Shown: positions 1 to 12,363 of the stretch, piece by piece
How the letters are laid out: each line of letters opens with the position of its first letter
Numbering within the stretch: the stretch's first letter is position 1
Made by a program: the position numbers and the translations under genes
The notes under the pieces: generated by a model
What the model was told of the DNA's origin: nothing
Seen by the model: the letters and a program-made list of their open reading frames with translations, nothing else
Databases searched by the model: none
Assembly: GCA_013365325.1 (NCBI GenBank)
Contig: JABVXV010000235.1
Span: 1-64,000, forward strand
Reading direction: 5' to 3'
DNA: 64,000 nucleotides
Source: Dipetalonema caudispina
Taxonomy: Eukaryota; Nematoda; Chromadorea; Rhabditida; Onchocercidae

Positions 1-344
1 CGGCGCAGCAGGAATAGAAAAAGATATAAAATGATTTTTGTTTTCAGTGTACTTAACAGTGTGTTGCTCCCAACTTCGTTCACCAAAATTTCAAATACGT
101 TCTGCCATTTGTGTTTTTTTGCTCAAGGCAATAATTCGAAAATTTCTCTCATCTCATTAAACTGTAATTAATATAGCTTCATTTTTGATCAATTTTCTGC
201 TGAAATGAAAGTTTAAAAGAATGCAAAAGCAATTTTACATTCAGTTGTTTACAATACATATCTGTTCAAAGATATTTTTCTTCGTAATTTCATTTTTTTG
301 CAGTATTTATAAGCTTGGACGATTTTTCGCGACATTAATAGAAG
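1..344. other. 5' flank of the SDR gene
   Basis: No coding exon is visible. A pyrimidine-rich stretch ends in TTTTTTTGCAG at 303, 41 bases before the start codon at 345. This fits a spliced-leader trans-splice acceptor, or the end of an intron in the 5' UTR. The rest is plain AT-rich sequence. Confidence 0.5.
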
Positions 345-2629
345 ATGTTTTCACTGGCAATCCTATTTGTCGTACTACCATTCCTGTATTTTATTTACGG
401 GTTATTGGGCCGTAAATTGACAATTGGTGAAATTGACAAAAAAGCGGTACTAATCACTGGATGTGGTAATGGTAAGGATTTTTGTGGTAGGAAGAATGAT
501 TCAAATCATTGGATAGATCCTTGGAAATGGCTTACAAGTGATAGCCTAGAAAAGATTTCAAAATAAACAAAGAACCACAAAAGAGATTGAAAGAGGTGAA
601 ATGATTTCCAGGATTTGGCAGAGATTTAGTGAAAAGATGTCTTCAGAATGGACTAACAGTTTTTGCAGGATGTCGCCGTGTCGTCGTAAGCTCTTAATTG
701 CTGATTATTTTCTCAACCTAATTTAAAAGAAGTAAGACAATGAAAGGTTTAAAGAACTGAAAAAAATCGCTAAATAAATGTGCCACTTTTCCACTCATTT
801 TATTCAATATTTGTATACTTACAGAGTGTGAAGGAATTGGAAGAAAGCTACGGCTCAATCAGTCAAGGTCGACTGTATGCTTTCCAGATGGATGTGACTG
901 ATGATGAGAGTGTTCGGAAATCCCGAGAAATCGTAGACATTGTTTTAAAAGAAAAAAATCTCGGTTGGGATTCCTGACATGAGTGATTGTTTTTTCGTAA
1001 CAGACATTCCTTTTTGTAGTTAATCATACAAACAAATGTTCTATTTTACACTTAAAATTTGATGGAATGGAATTCAGAGATTCTCACAGAGTTATGTTAA
1101 TATTGCTTGACAGTTCTTCTAATGCAAGCATTGAGCAGGCAAGGAAATAAAAAGAAATGGAAATTTGAAAAGTTTAATTAAAATACTGAAAATGAAGATA
1201 TGTTTGCTTGAAACAGAAATTAATTTTCAGTTTTTCATGCGTTAGTCAATAACGCCGGAATACGAGGCAATCTTTTTTACGACGATTTCTTGACTTTGGA
1301 TGATTATAAAGAGGTATGGGAAGTGAATACATGTGGCGTAATACGAGTAACACAAACATTTCGGGATCTTATCAAGAAATCCAGGTTTTCAATGATTTTC
1401 ACATATACTTTGTATACTTGACGAATTATCGAGTTACGATTGTGAAATCAAAAATAATTTCCGATATTAAAATATTGATTGCGGTTTCAACCGCAGCTGA
1501 TTTTACTATCAGCTACGAGTTCATTCTTGTTGCACAGTTAATAAACTTCTTTGAATCCAATTGCTTTACATTAGAAGATGAACATAATTGTGGCATGAAC
1601 TGTCTTGTATTTAATTCTACTTCTGAAACAAAGTTTCACGTTACTTAGAATTAAATATTATTAAATATCCTAAATTTCGTTTCATCTTTGCTCCCTTGCT
1701 AATAAACGAATCTTAGAGGTCGAATAGTGATATGCAGCAGTGGTTCCACATTGTTTACGACAGCAAGTGCTGGTCCTTATTCTTGTTCAAAGTTTGCCGT
1801 TCAAGCCTATTCTATCGTTATTAGGTGACAAGATTTTTTTTTATTCTGTTTTAAATTTAACTGCACTGAAATCTCCAGATGGAATTTGGAAGTGTTTATA
1901 AAATGAATTTAAGGCATGAATTGCAACCATATGGAGTGCATGTAGTTGACATTGTACCGGGATCTTTTGAAAGCGGAATGCAAAATACTGAGAGATTAAT
2001 AAAAATGGTGGATGTTGTGTGGTATCGAGCATCACAAAAATTGCATGATGAGTATGGACACAATTTTAACGAGAAAGGTAATTTGTGGTACTTTTATATA
2101 AATCTTCAAGATGTCATCCAACTCACAAATGTACGACAAAACTATCTTATGACTGTTATAGCCTATATGCACTTCATAATTTTTAGCAAAAACATTTACA
2201 AAAGTAATACAACAGAAGAGAGTGGAACAAGATACGACATGGGTTATCGATGTTTATTATGAAGCAATCACTGCGAAACGACCAAAGCTTTTGTATCGAA
2301 TTGGTTGGGATGCGTTATTCTTGTAATCTTTACATTTATAATAAGAATAAAAGAGAAAATTACGAAAATGTTAGGTTCAGGATGTAAATATCAAATTTGG
2401 TTTGATGCCGCTGCGATTAGACTTCTTATTCCATCAGTGAGACTAGAATTCTATATTCAAAGTTGTCGTTTTAATTGTTACCTTTTGCAGATTCTATCCA
2501 TACTCCTGTCTTCCACTGCGCCTACAACTTTACATCATGAAGTTGTTAATATATATGAGTGGCGCACCATTACCAGCGATAACGACTAAGGATGCAAGTC
2601 CAGAAAATTGGAAAGACAAAGACAATTAA
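345..2629 (+). CDS. Membrane-anchored short-chain dehydrogenase/reductase (retinol/hydroxysteroid dehydrogenase type)
   Basis: Eight exons (345-471, 612-685, 825-963, 1231-1384, 1717-1824, 1914-2077, 2187-2322, 2491-2629) encode 346 residues. Residues 1-21 form a hydrophobic N-terminal anchor. The Rossmann cofactor motif TGCGNGFG is at 38-45, VNNAG at 119-123, the catalytic Ser in ICSSGS near 172, and the active-site pair YSCSK with Tyr186 and Lys190. The layout and length match the retinol dehydrogenase/17-beta-hydroxysteroid dehydrogenase 6 branch (the C. elegans dhs genes), which oxidise or reduce retinoids or sterols on the ER membrane using NAD(P). The substrate cannot be read from sequence. 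The acceptor of exon 6 was placed at 1913 (TTTAAG) because it gives the family-typical IRHELQPYG join; the stronger-looking CCAG at 1878 leads to a stop. An AATAAA lies at 2812. Confidence 0.85.
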
Positions 2630-2811
2630 ATTCCTGGCAAACACTAAATGAAGATATTTCTTGCCACAACATATTTCCTCATAAATAACCCTGGTCATTT
2701 CATCTGTGCAGCCTATCTAAAACATTATGTGTATAGTTTGTTAAACATATTCATGCAAAAATTTTCAATTTTATCAATTTTAATGTGAAATGTACCCACT
2801 ATGTGTACTAA

Positions 2812-2817
2812 AATAAA
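2812..2817 (+). terminator. Candidate poly(A) signal of the SDR gene
   Basis: An AATAAA hexamer lies 183 bases after the stop codon at 2629. It is followed by AT-rich sequence. The distance is reasonable for a nematode 3' UTR. Confidence 0.45.
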
Positions 2818-4169
2818 CGTTCTGGATGACATGTATAGAGTACGGCCAATTGTAAACATTGTTTACAAAATCTGAACGCTCTGATCAATTATCGAAATTC
2901 TTACAAAATGTTGAAGTACATTTAGGTAATATTTAAAAAAAAAAAGATTTTGTCCGCTAGCGATTTAAATTATAATTTAGATAATAAAAAAAGCGCTTTA
3001 TAATTGTTGTCTGAATTTTTTTATCGAAATGATATCACGATCAATGAGTTAAATCAACACATCCGTTAAAGGGTAAAATTTTTTTAGTGGTCTTGAAAAT
3101 GCGAAGTTCATTACCGATACGCCTTCTTCACAGCATTTAAAATTAATTTTTCACAAAAATTGCAATAATTGTATGTCTTTTTCTATGTCATTCCATCGAT
3201 GAAATTAACTTTAAGGGATCATCTTTTTTTAATGCTTACATTTTTGAAATAAACTTTGTTTTGATAACTATGATGCGCTTTGATTATGATTTCCTTCATT
3301 TGATAGGAAGCGAAATAGTAGACAATTCAAGCTTTATATTATCGATAACATTATGACTGTCAGGAATATTCTATTGTAAACTATGCTAGGAGAGATGTTT
3401 GAGACCTGAAAAATCACTTCTTTCCTGATTCTTATTGCATAATTTGTTATCTTATCAGCTCTGATCACAGAGGAATGATGAAATTTTAGAGAACATCACT
3501 AATATTCAAATGTTTAGTTAAAAAGTCTATAATTCAAAAATTATACGGTCATTTTGCTTCCTTTTTTTCTCCATACTTTTTACAACAAAACATTGTAATA
3601 AGACATCTATCAAACTGAGGTTAAAAAATCACACTATTACTTCAATCAGCAGAATATATTGTTGCAAAATTTCTATCCAACATCATGTTGAAAATTCATA
3701 CCAAATGACCAAAAAACAAATGACCAGCACTGATAGCCAATTGTTATCATCCTATATCACACTCTCAATCTCTCACTCATAAAAAAGACTGCATTTCTAT
3801 GATTCTCCGATATAGCTATACTATTTCTTTGAATAAATTTCCTTTCGTATGCATCACATATTGCTATTTCGTGAATTGTTCGAATACTTTCTCAAATTCT
3901 CTCTATGTTCCATTCTCTTATACATTCTTAATGTATTGTCGTTGCAGACAGAGCCAAGGGTTGATTGCTTGGCTTGGCATCAATAATTGCCAGACTTAGC
4001 TTTTCCTCTATCTATGATTGAATTGCTTCATAAAGTTCATTCCTTGAAATTGTAAATGATATTTTTTATTTTTTCAAAAAATAAGTGGAGGAGAGAGAAA
4101 AGTATTTGGCCAGATTCACTTGGCCATCGAAATGGATTTAGTGGAAACTTTCATCCAATTATTGGTACT

Positions 4170-4414
4170 TGAAATGTCATTTAATTGACGAAATTGTGAT
4201 GATTTCAATTAATCGATAATGAGTCAACTTTTTTTTCCGATTTATTCGTTGTCCCAATTTTTGCATTCTTTTATCAAATTGCTGTTCGTTTTGAGATGTC
4301 ATTTAATTGACGAAATTGCGATGACTTCAATCAATTGATAATGAATCAATGTTTTTTTTTTTTTTTTTTTTTCGATTTATTTGTTGTCCCAATTCTTGCA
4401 TTCTTTTATTAATT
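4170..4414. repeat. Imperfect tandem duplication, period about 122 bp
   Basis: The segments 4170-4291 and 4292-4414 share ATGTCATTTAATTGACG, then TCGATAATGA/TTGATAATGA, a T-run, CGATTTATT(C/T)GTTGTCCC and TTGCATTCTTTTAT in the same order. The copies differ by point changes and by a longer T-run in the second. The repeat lies directly upstream of the SPRYD7 5' end. Confidence 0.8.
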
Positions 4415-4458
4415 ACTATCTATTCTTACAGTGTTCATTTTAGTACTATCAATCAGAT

Positions 4459-4612
4459 ATGTTCGATAGCTGTTTTCCACCGTTACGGATGTGCCTGGAA
4501 TGTGTACAAGGACCAAGCTTTTCGGTAACTCAAAATCATACGCATTTTCAAAATGAACCACATTCTGTGAGATTAGACACCGTATTCATGGGTAAGCTAA
4601 ATATTCTTCGAC

Positions 4613-4648
<36 letters not shown>

Positions 4649-6741
4649 TGATCAATTAAAAATGAAAACATTTATTTCATTTTTAATTAGATATTATTGA
4701 TAATGTTGACGCCTCCAATCAGCAATTAAATAACATTTTTAATAATTTAAGTAGTGTTAAATTAAGCAAAATATATTCGTACGAAAGTGGAGAATAACAA
4801 GTCATTGCGATTGCGTAAATTAACTGTTATCAATCAAAATTTAATTGACATATGGTACCAATTTGGTATTAAATATTTCTAATGGTACAGAAACAGTATA
4901 TGTGATTTGAATAAAAGGCTTGTTATTTTGAGAGAGTTATTTATTATTTCTAAAATTCGTAATTTTTATACAGAAAATCATACTTTGCAATGTTTTTTTT
5001 ATAGCAATAACAATAAGTTAGTTGCATGCTGAACTGTTTATCTGTATCGAATCTTGATAAAGAATTGATCAGTTTAAGGTAGCTATTCGTTACTTTATAC
5101 TTAAGTAATTTCAAATCTTTGGTCCTTTGCACTGGAAAAAATGCACCAATGCAAAAGAAGAATGATCAATAAAGAGTTTAAAAAAATTTAAAGAAATGGA
5201 GATTATGAATTGTTCAATTGCGATAAAAGGCATTAGCGAAGGCACAAGAAATACAGATGTGTTTAGATTTGGCTGACATATAATTTATGTCTTCATTGCG
5301 CACTGATTTTAATTCTAATCGCATTTTAAGATTTATACGATGTTTAACTTTTTGAGTTGGTGTCTTATTTTAACTAGACTATTTATTATACAGGTCGTAA
5401 TTTTTCAGCCTATTATATATTCTGAATGTAGGTGATGATGTGGTACTTCTGAAAAACGGTCAACGAATTTGCGGTTCAGGAGCGGCTTTGAGTACAGCTC
5501 CGATCGTGCAAAATAAAGCTTACTTTCAAGTCAGTATTCAGCAGACTGGTATGTTGTTTATTTGATATTTACTTTCTTGTCCTTTTCTTGTCCTTATTCT
5601 TGTCCTTAAATCTGTTTCCTCTTTCTGTGTTTTCAATTTTAGTTTATAAAATCAATAGTTATGACAGCACTCGGAACATTTTTAATAATTATTAATTTGA
5701 CATGTTTTTATTTTTGTTAAAGTCGTTAAAAAATGAGATTCGATATCTAACTTTCATATTTTTCCAAGCACATTTGGACAGTCATTGTTTTTGTTGAAGA
5801 AAAATACAATGCTATATTTGTACAAATAATTCCTAGTTCAAAATCATAGTTTAATTTATTCCAAAACCTTGGTTTAAATGAGTTTTATTATGATGCCATG
5901 TTTTGTTGGTAATGAATTTTGGCTTACGAAAATGAAGAAAAAAAAAGTTCTTTTTAGGTATATGGGGCATCGGATTGGCGACACGATCTGCAGTTTTGAA
6001 TTCGGTACCAGTAACTGCGAACTGTTGGGTTTTGAAACAGGATGGACAAATGGTAGCAAATGGTGAAGTGTTGGGGAAACTAGATGAATCTATCGATGAG
6101 GGTGACTGCATTGTATGACTTTATTTCATTATTTTTATTGATTATTTGAAGCACTAAAATTCACTTTAATAATTATCCTTTTTTGGAAGATTTAAGAAAG
6201 GAATTTCAGGGTGTTGCATTTGATCATGTGGAACTCAAGTTTTACAAAAATGGTGTATTGTTACCCCTATCAATCTCTAACGTTAAAGGACAAGTAAGAA
6301 ACGTTTTTTTCATTTTTAATCGATCTTAAAAAATAAACCTGTCTCATCATTATGTAACTATGGTAACAATTGGGTGACGAATGAAGCATATTGAAATATA
6401 TGTTTTAAAGTTTCATGGAAGTCCCTAAGAAATGTTACTTGTTTGCTGGCGTGGGCAAAATTGTCCGCTGCTGTTTCTTCTGTGAAGAAATGGGTTATAT
6501 TTGGCGTGTTTATTAATTGGAAACTAATCGGGCTGAGTGATCTATTAATTAAGACCCGTTGGGAAGCTTTACTTTGGAAATCAAGTTTTTGTCTATTAGG
6601 ATTGAAATGTTATGTAACTTACAGGTTTATCCTATTGTTTATGTTGGTGATAATGCAATTTTGGACGTTGCATTTCGATTGTTTTCGTATAATGCACCTG
6701 AAGGATATGAGGAAATCATGCTGGAGCAGACTATCCTTTGA
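4459..6741 (+). CDS. SPRYD7: SPRY domain-containing protein 7 orthologue
   Basis: Five exons (4459-4591, 5432-5548, 5958-6112, 6210-6293, 6625-6741) encode 201 residues, against about 196 in human SPRYD7. The protein carries the family's collinear signature: LDTVFMG, VVLLKNGQRICGSG, QNKAYFQVSIQ, GIWGIGLAT, DHVELKFYKNG, VYPIVYVGDNAILD and a C-terminal FEQ-like EQTIL end. It is essentially a single SPRY (B30.2-like) beta-sandwich fold with a short Cys-containing N-terminus. SPRY domains usually bind peptide partners; the cellular role of SPRYD7 itself is poorly defined. The start was chosen because ATG 4459 follows a TCTTACAG acceptor by 27 bases and the first residues resemble the Cys-rich start of the family. 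Intron 1 contains a TA microsatellite. Confidence 0.9.
4611..4648. repeat. TA microsatellite
   Basis: An AT dinucleotide run inside intron 1 of the SPRYD7 gene, immediately after exon 1. No function is indicated. Confidence 0.9.
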
Positions 6742-7691
6742 AAGGAATTTTGTATCTGGATTCGATCCCTATCGCACAGTATATAGATTTGATTACAGAA
6801 AAGCGATCATAAATCGAACTTAAATTAAACTTTCATTTGTTCGAAGGAGATCCACTATCATAATAGATCCGGTCCTTTCCTTCAGTGATCGACTTGTTTT
6901 ATACAAGTTTTTTCCCAACTGTTTTCATTTATGTGTTCCGGCAATGTGTTTCTACTTGTTGACATTTCTGCTTATATATTTACGAAATCATTTATATTTA
7001 TTCACTTGAGAGCATTCGAACTGTGCTGTTTGAACGAGAACTATGAATTGAAGGATCCAGAAGTTCCAAAAGTTTATTTATCTTTATTTTGATAAAAATT
7101 TCTTAAATGTAGAAAATTTTCTGCATTTAATCTAATTGAATTCTACAGAAATCAACAAGGTCTCGTAATGATATGATCGGTCGAGGTTGACACCATGATC
7201 ATTAATAATTGTGAGTCAGGAGTTCATTATTCATCTCTAAAGAAGCTGGAATTCAATCAAGCACATCAAAAATTTCTCAACAAAATGTCTTACTGATATG
7301 TAGCAAGATGGAAAATTGTGATACGTATTATTGCAAATATCACTTGTTGTAGAAGTGATGCAAAATTCTATATAGATTTCATAATTATTTGCGTATTAGC
7401 CGCTTTTCTTCACTCTCTATTATATATATATATATATACATATATGTATTTATTTATTTACTTCTTATTCATTTGTTATTGGTATTTTTTCCACGAAATA
7501 AAGTCCTAATTTTCGTCTATTTCATCTTGATCTTGCGATTCTTTCCTTGCATTCCGGGCGTTTAGTACATATATGACCGAACAATTGTCGGGCAAATAAT
7601 TATTTTCTGCTTTAGTCACTGTAGAAAGGGATATCATACATTGTGAGTAATTTGATTGCCTATTAAAATATGATCACTTCCAGATTGCCAG
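6742..7691. other. Intergenic region SPRYD7 to IDH3B
   Basis: This is the long 3' flank of SPRYD7, with an AATAAA at 7497-7502 and a short TA run near 7420-7445. It ends at a CTTCCAG acceptor (7683), 8 bases before the IDH3B start. About 180 bases separate the hexamer and that acceptor, so linked transcription is possible. No coding exon was seen. Confidence 0.45.
7497..7502 (+). terminator. Candidate poly(A) signal of SPRYD7
   Basis: An AATAAA hexamer lies about 755 bases after the SPRYD7 stop and about 180 bases before the presumed IDH3B trans-splice acceptor. The long implied 3' UTR makes this tentative. Confidence 0.3.
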
Positions 7692-10620
7692 ATGTTATTA
7701 ATTCAACAGCGATTCACCTTGTTATTGGCGCAATCAATGAAAAGATGTGGTTCTGGAAGAGTTGTTTCGGTTGATGTTTAGTTATATCTTTAATTTCTCA
7801 TTTTTTTTAACTCTGCATAATTTTAATTCTTCATTGTGTATTCTATATCTGAACTATTTATTCATTTGATTCTGTCGAAAGGATTATTCATTTCCTTCCC
7901 ATTTTTGTTTTTCCACATTCAGCAATTTTCACTAATTATACTACAGCGAATAGCTCGGCCACATATTTCTCACTTTCAACACCTCAATTTATGTATCCTT
8001 CTAACTTTTTACTTTATTCACTGAGTAAAAAATGGCGGAAATGTAGTTTTTTAGTGTAAAGTTAGGGTGTTGATAATGCAGTGAAATTATCAACTCTGAT
8101 TTGTTATTCATTCAACGTTTTCTTTCAGAGTAGTGCAGTTCGATCGCAACGAAAGACTAAAGTAACGGTAATACCAGGTGATGGTGTTGGTTCAGAACTT
8201 ACTCATGCAGTGCAGCAAATCGTACGAAGCACAGGAATACCATTAGAGTTTGACGAAGTTTTCTTGAGGTTTTAAATTTATCAAAAAAATTTGTTCCTTT
8301 GAATTTATTAGAAATTAATAAAATGAGCGCTGATACAGTTTGTAATAGGCTTTAGCAGTTTTAATTAATTGTTATTTACTTATCAGCGAATTAAATAAAA
8401 GTAATTGGACACATCGGAATAACTCCTGATATCTCCAGTTAGCTAGAAGGGCTGATGCCTTTCTTTTGGTAATTTGCAACAAGAATGGTCATGACTGGCA
8501 CTGTTCAATAAATGATTAAATTAAGCAGAAAAGTTAAAGAATAGTGCCGATATCCGTTCTAGGTACTCTGTGCATGGCTGCGGTAGACATGCAGGTGTAT
8601 CACTAGCAGGAGACCAATCTTTACTGACAGAGTGTTCGTTTTTCCTATCGTCGTTTATATTGGCATATATTGGAACATATGTTTCTTTTGGATATGTATT
8701 TTTTTTCAGTGAAGTTGAACATTCACGTTCGGTAAGCCTTGAGGATGCCATTAAAACCATTAGGAAAAATAATAATGTGGCGCTGAAAGGTGCAATTAAG
8801 GAAGCGGAAGCAACAGCTAGCAACCCTGACAGAGAAGATGTCAATCGAGCATTGAAAAAAGGTCTTGACCTTTTTGCCAGTGTTTCAAATATTAAAGTTA
8901 GTATACATTTTAAATACTTCATCTAAAACGTTGGGTTTTAGTTTTAATTTCAAAAGCTATTCGAATTCTACTATAGCAGTCACTTGGTAAATATTTATTG
9001 CAAATATCGTTCATAAGGTTCATTATAATTATTACCAGCCCATAGTTTTTAACCGCATTGTATTCAGTTTGCTTTTCCTATTCAGTTCCCCCCTTATTTC
9101 GTGATTGATACGGCAATTAATCTTTCAAATATTTCATTTTTCTTATTAACAAGAATCACATAAAACATCTCTTTATGTTGTCCTCTTTTCAAATCTTCGT
9201 ATCTTTCTGGTTCCGGCTCAAGTTAATTTAAATTTCGACTTCGAATTTTCATCTTTTGCATTCGTAAAGTTTAAAATTTTCAGACTTTAAATGGGATCAA
9301 AACACGACATCAAAAAAATTTGGACATCATTATTATTCGCGAGCAGACAGAAGGAGAATATTCATCGCTGGAACACGAGCTGATACCTGGTGTTGTTGAA
9401 TGTCTTAAAATTTCTACAGAGGAGAAATCGTATCGGATAGCGAAATTCGCTTTTGATTACGCTACGAGATTCGGCCGACACAAAGTCACAGCTGTTCATA
9501 AAGCAAATATTATGAAATTAGGTGACGGACTGTTTTTGAAGACTTGTGAAGAAGTTAGTTTATTAACGTATCAAGCTTAATTTACTTTATAAACAACTGT
9601 GGTTTTAAATATGTATCATTTTCTTATTCTTTGAAACTAGTACAAAAAAATAATTGAATGGTGCAGTCAAAGTTTAAATATTTTTATTAATATACCTTTA
9701 CTTCAGTAGTTATATGTCTGCTTCGTAGAATAATATGTTTATTATAAAAAAAACTTCAGATGTATGCATGTTATCAAAGCGTTTCTTCGTTTATCCAGAA
9801 TTCGAGTCTTTCTTTCAAAATAGTTTGAAAGCTTATCATTTAAATCTCAAAAATTAATCACTTTACTGGAACTTTTAAGTAGAATCGTCGGTCCCGTCAT
9901 TGATTTTTCACGAGTATTTACAAATGCTTACGGAGCGTAGAATGTGGTACTCATATTTTCATCAAGTTTGATAACAGTTCATTACAGGTTTCGAAATTAT
10001 ATCCAAATATCAAGTTTGAGTCGATGATTATCGATAATTGCTGTATGCAACTGGTATCTCGACCTGAGCAGTTTGACGTAATGGTTATGCCCAATCTCTA
10101 TGGTAATATTGTTGGTAATTTGGGAGCTGGTTTAGTTGGAGGTGCTGGAGTTGTTGCGGGACGCTCAATTGGGTCGGATGCAGTTATTTTCGAACCAGGT
10201 GCCCGTCATGCCTATCAACAAGCATTTGGAAAGTGTGTTATATGAATGAGATTTTCCAGTTTTTTTGTGGTGTGTAAAACGACAGTAATTTTCTTTCAAA
10301 TATTTGTATAAAGTTATCATTTTAATAATTTTTGTTTCTATAGTTCTTTACTTGGTTCCCATTGGTTTATACATTTTCCCAAGTCACTTTCACCTATATC
10401 GGTATCTGATGCTTTTTTCAGACAAATCGCAAATCCAACTGCAATGATTTTATGCTGTGCTGATTTGTTACACCATGTACGATTGCAAAAGTACAGTGCT
10501 GCTCTCCGATCGGCCGTCGAAGCTGTTATTGCCGAAGGCAGAATAAAAACTCGCGACCTTGGCGGTTGTTCATCAACGGTAGAGTTCACAGATGCCGTAA
10601 TTCAAAAATACACCTTATAA
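7692..10620 (+). CDS. IDH3B: Isocitrate dehydrogenase [NAD] subunit beta, mitochondrial
   Basis: Six exons (7692-7769, 8129-8268, 8710-8896, 9284-9553, 9988-10232, 10422-10620) encode 372 residues. The first 26-35 residues are rich in Arg, Ser and Gln with no acids, a typical matrix-targeting leader. The core follows the IDH3 family: [54 protein letters not shown], then [10 protein letters not shown] and [19 protein letters not shown]. The NCCMQL form and the SEVEH segment point to the beta rather than the gamma subunit. The enzyme oxidises isocitrate to 2-oxoglutarate in the TCA cycle as an alpha/beta/gamma assembly. ATG 7692 lies 8 bases after a CTTCCAG acceptor. The exon 1 donor (GTTGAT) is weak, so the leader boundary is the least certain part. 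Confidence 0.92.
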
Positions 10621-12362
10621 GGATTTCAGTGACTATACTTACTACTGAATACATACCTCAAGATATTTCGGCACAATATTTCTGTGTTTCCGCATTGATT
10701 TTATATCACTGAGCTTTTTCCTAATATGTCCGAGCATAATTTTGTTTCTTTTTAGTTGACATTCTGTATTTATATTTCGTTAAAAATAATTTCGTTAAAC
10801 CACTTCACTGATGACATCGTCCAATACAACTGGTATGTTTTGCTTGTTTCCGATCTTGCAGTTTTCATGTATTACATGGAAGCATAAGAGTGGAGTTCCC
10901 TTTCTATATTCATTCAATGGATCGTAGACAGTTGCTGTAATCTTCGGTTTGTTAATCAGTGCTATGTAAGTAGTTGAAATAGCAATACTTTTGATACTTT
11001 TTGGTAAAATATTTTCTTTACAAGCTTGTAATTTTCTTTAAGACTTGTTTCAGCTTGAGTTTCATTCTAATCTTAATTATTTCATCCATTAGAAATATTT
11101 GTTTTCATGCTAAATATGTGAATATGTTCATCTTCTACATAATAGAAAAATATATCATAATATTTCTTTTTTTTTTTTGTGATTTTGCTAATGTGAAACG
11201 CGAAATACTGTAATATGTAGATTGATATATGGTGCTGTATGATAAATTTGAAAAGGAATCCGATTTTATTGACAGCAAGGAAAAACGATTTCTAGATAAC
11301 ACTTTAATGAATATTAGGAAAGGCTTTTGGAATTTAGTGAAGCATTCGAAGAAAAGATTTGAAGTTAAATTTTTAAGTTTATTTATAGAAGAGAAGATGT
11401 ATAGTGAAGTACTAAGTCGAAGTTTTGATTCACTCTATTTTCACAGTGTTGGAGCATTTTCCGAAATTTCAGTGTTTGAAACTGAAGACCAAAAACTGAT
11501 CTTTTGTCTGTGCAAAAATAACATCTCTATCATAGGTTGCCTTTCTCACTATTGAGGAACAAATTGTCAGAATCTGATTGCTTGAAATTTTTTTTTGGAA
11601 ATTTATGATTCCAAAATTCGTGATATTTTTCAGTATATCACTTACAGTTACAGTGATAGAAGTTAGTAACAAATAGGTTAGATAAAAATTTTAACTTTAA
11701 AATTTTTATATAAATTTAGCGAGTGCTAAACATTTCCATTAATTTTTCATCACTTTGCAACATTAACAATCATCACTATTATTATCATTTAAATATGTTT
11801 CCCTCATCTAATTTCCCATTTTTAAGTTTAGAATTTCTTATCAAATAATGTAAAAAACAAAAAGGAAAAAATTACTTTCTTTATGAAGGGATTTTTTTTT
11901 TTTTTTAGAAGATGAAATAAATTTGAGACGAAAGATTTTCATAGATGATATGTTTGTTTACGGATATTATTCAGTGCATCCAATTTCATATGTTCTCTTT
12001 TTTTTTTTTTTTGTATTTAATTATTTCTTGATAGAAGATGGAGAAGGGAGAGAATTTTAAATATTCTTATTTGTAAGAAAAGAAACATTCAATTTCTTTT
12101 CCATTAATTACATTCATGCGTATGAGATTGAAATTTAATTACAAATATTAAATTAACAAAATGTTAAGTGTGATAAAATTTATGGAATAAAATTTATATT
12201 ATAAAACGTAGAAAGAAATATTAAATTGTAATGTTTTGTATTATAAATATATCCATAAAATTTTGCTGAATTTCAGAATTTATTTAGGTAGATTAATTGC
12301 TAAGTGATTGATTAACGATTGTTTATAAATTATCAATAAATATTATTCATTGCAGTATATGA
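10621..12362. other. Intergenic region IDH3B to WDR44
   Basis: AT-rich sequence with several long T and A runs. An open frame of 108 codons occurs at 11229-11555 on +, but I see no family resemblance and treat it as unproven. The region ends in a CATTGCAG acceptor at 12355, just before the WDR44 start. Confidence 0.4.
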
Positions 12363-12363
12363 A
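12351..12363 (+). promoter_or_regulatory. Candidate trans-splice acceptor and overlapping start codons of WDR44
   Basis: TGCAG ends at 12355. The next ATG (12359) is out of frame and opens an 18-codon reading frame that overlaps the main ATG at 12363 (ATGAATG). If the leader is joined at 12355, ribosomes meet the short frame first, so the arrangement could tune WDR44 translation. This is inference. Confidence 0.4.

Larger units (their letters stand above)
2630..4458. other. Intergenic region, SDR 3' flank to SPRYD7 5' flank
   Basis: AT-rich sequence with a likely poly(A) signal at 2812-2817. It contains a direct tandem duplication at 4170-4414, and a TCTTACAG acceptor at 4431 that lies 27 bases before the SPRYD7 start. 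No exon with recognisable protein similarity was seen. Confidence 0.5.

Noticed and set aside
1316..1648. 110-codon + frame
   Set aside because: It overlaps SDR exon 4 in another frame and continues into the intron.
8521..8922. 133-codon minus frame
   Set aside because: It is antisense to IDH3B exon 3.
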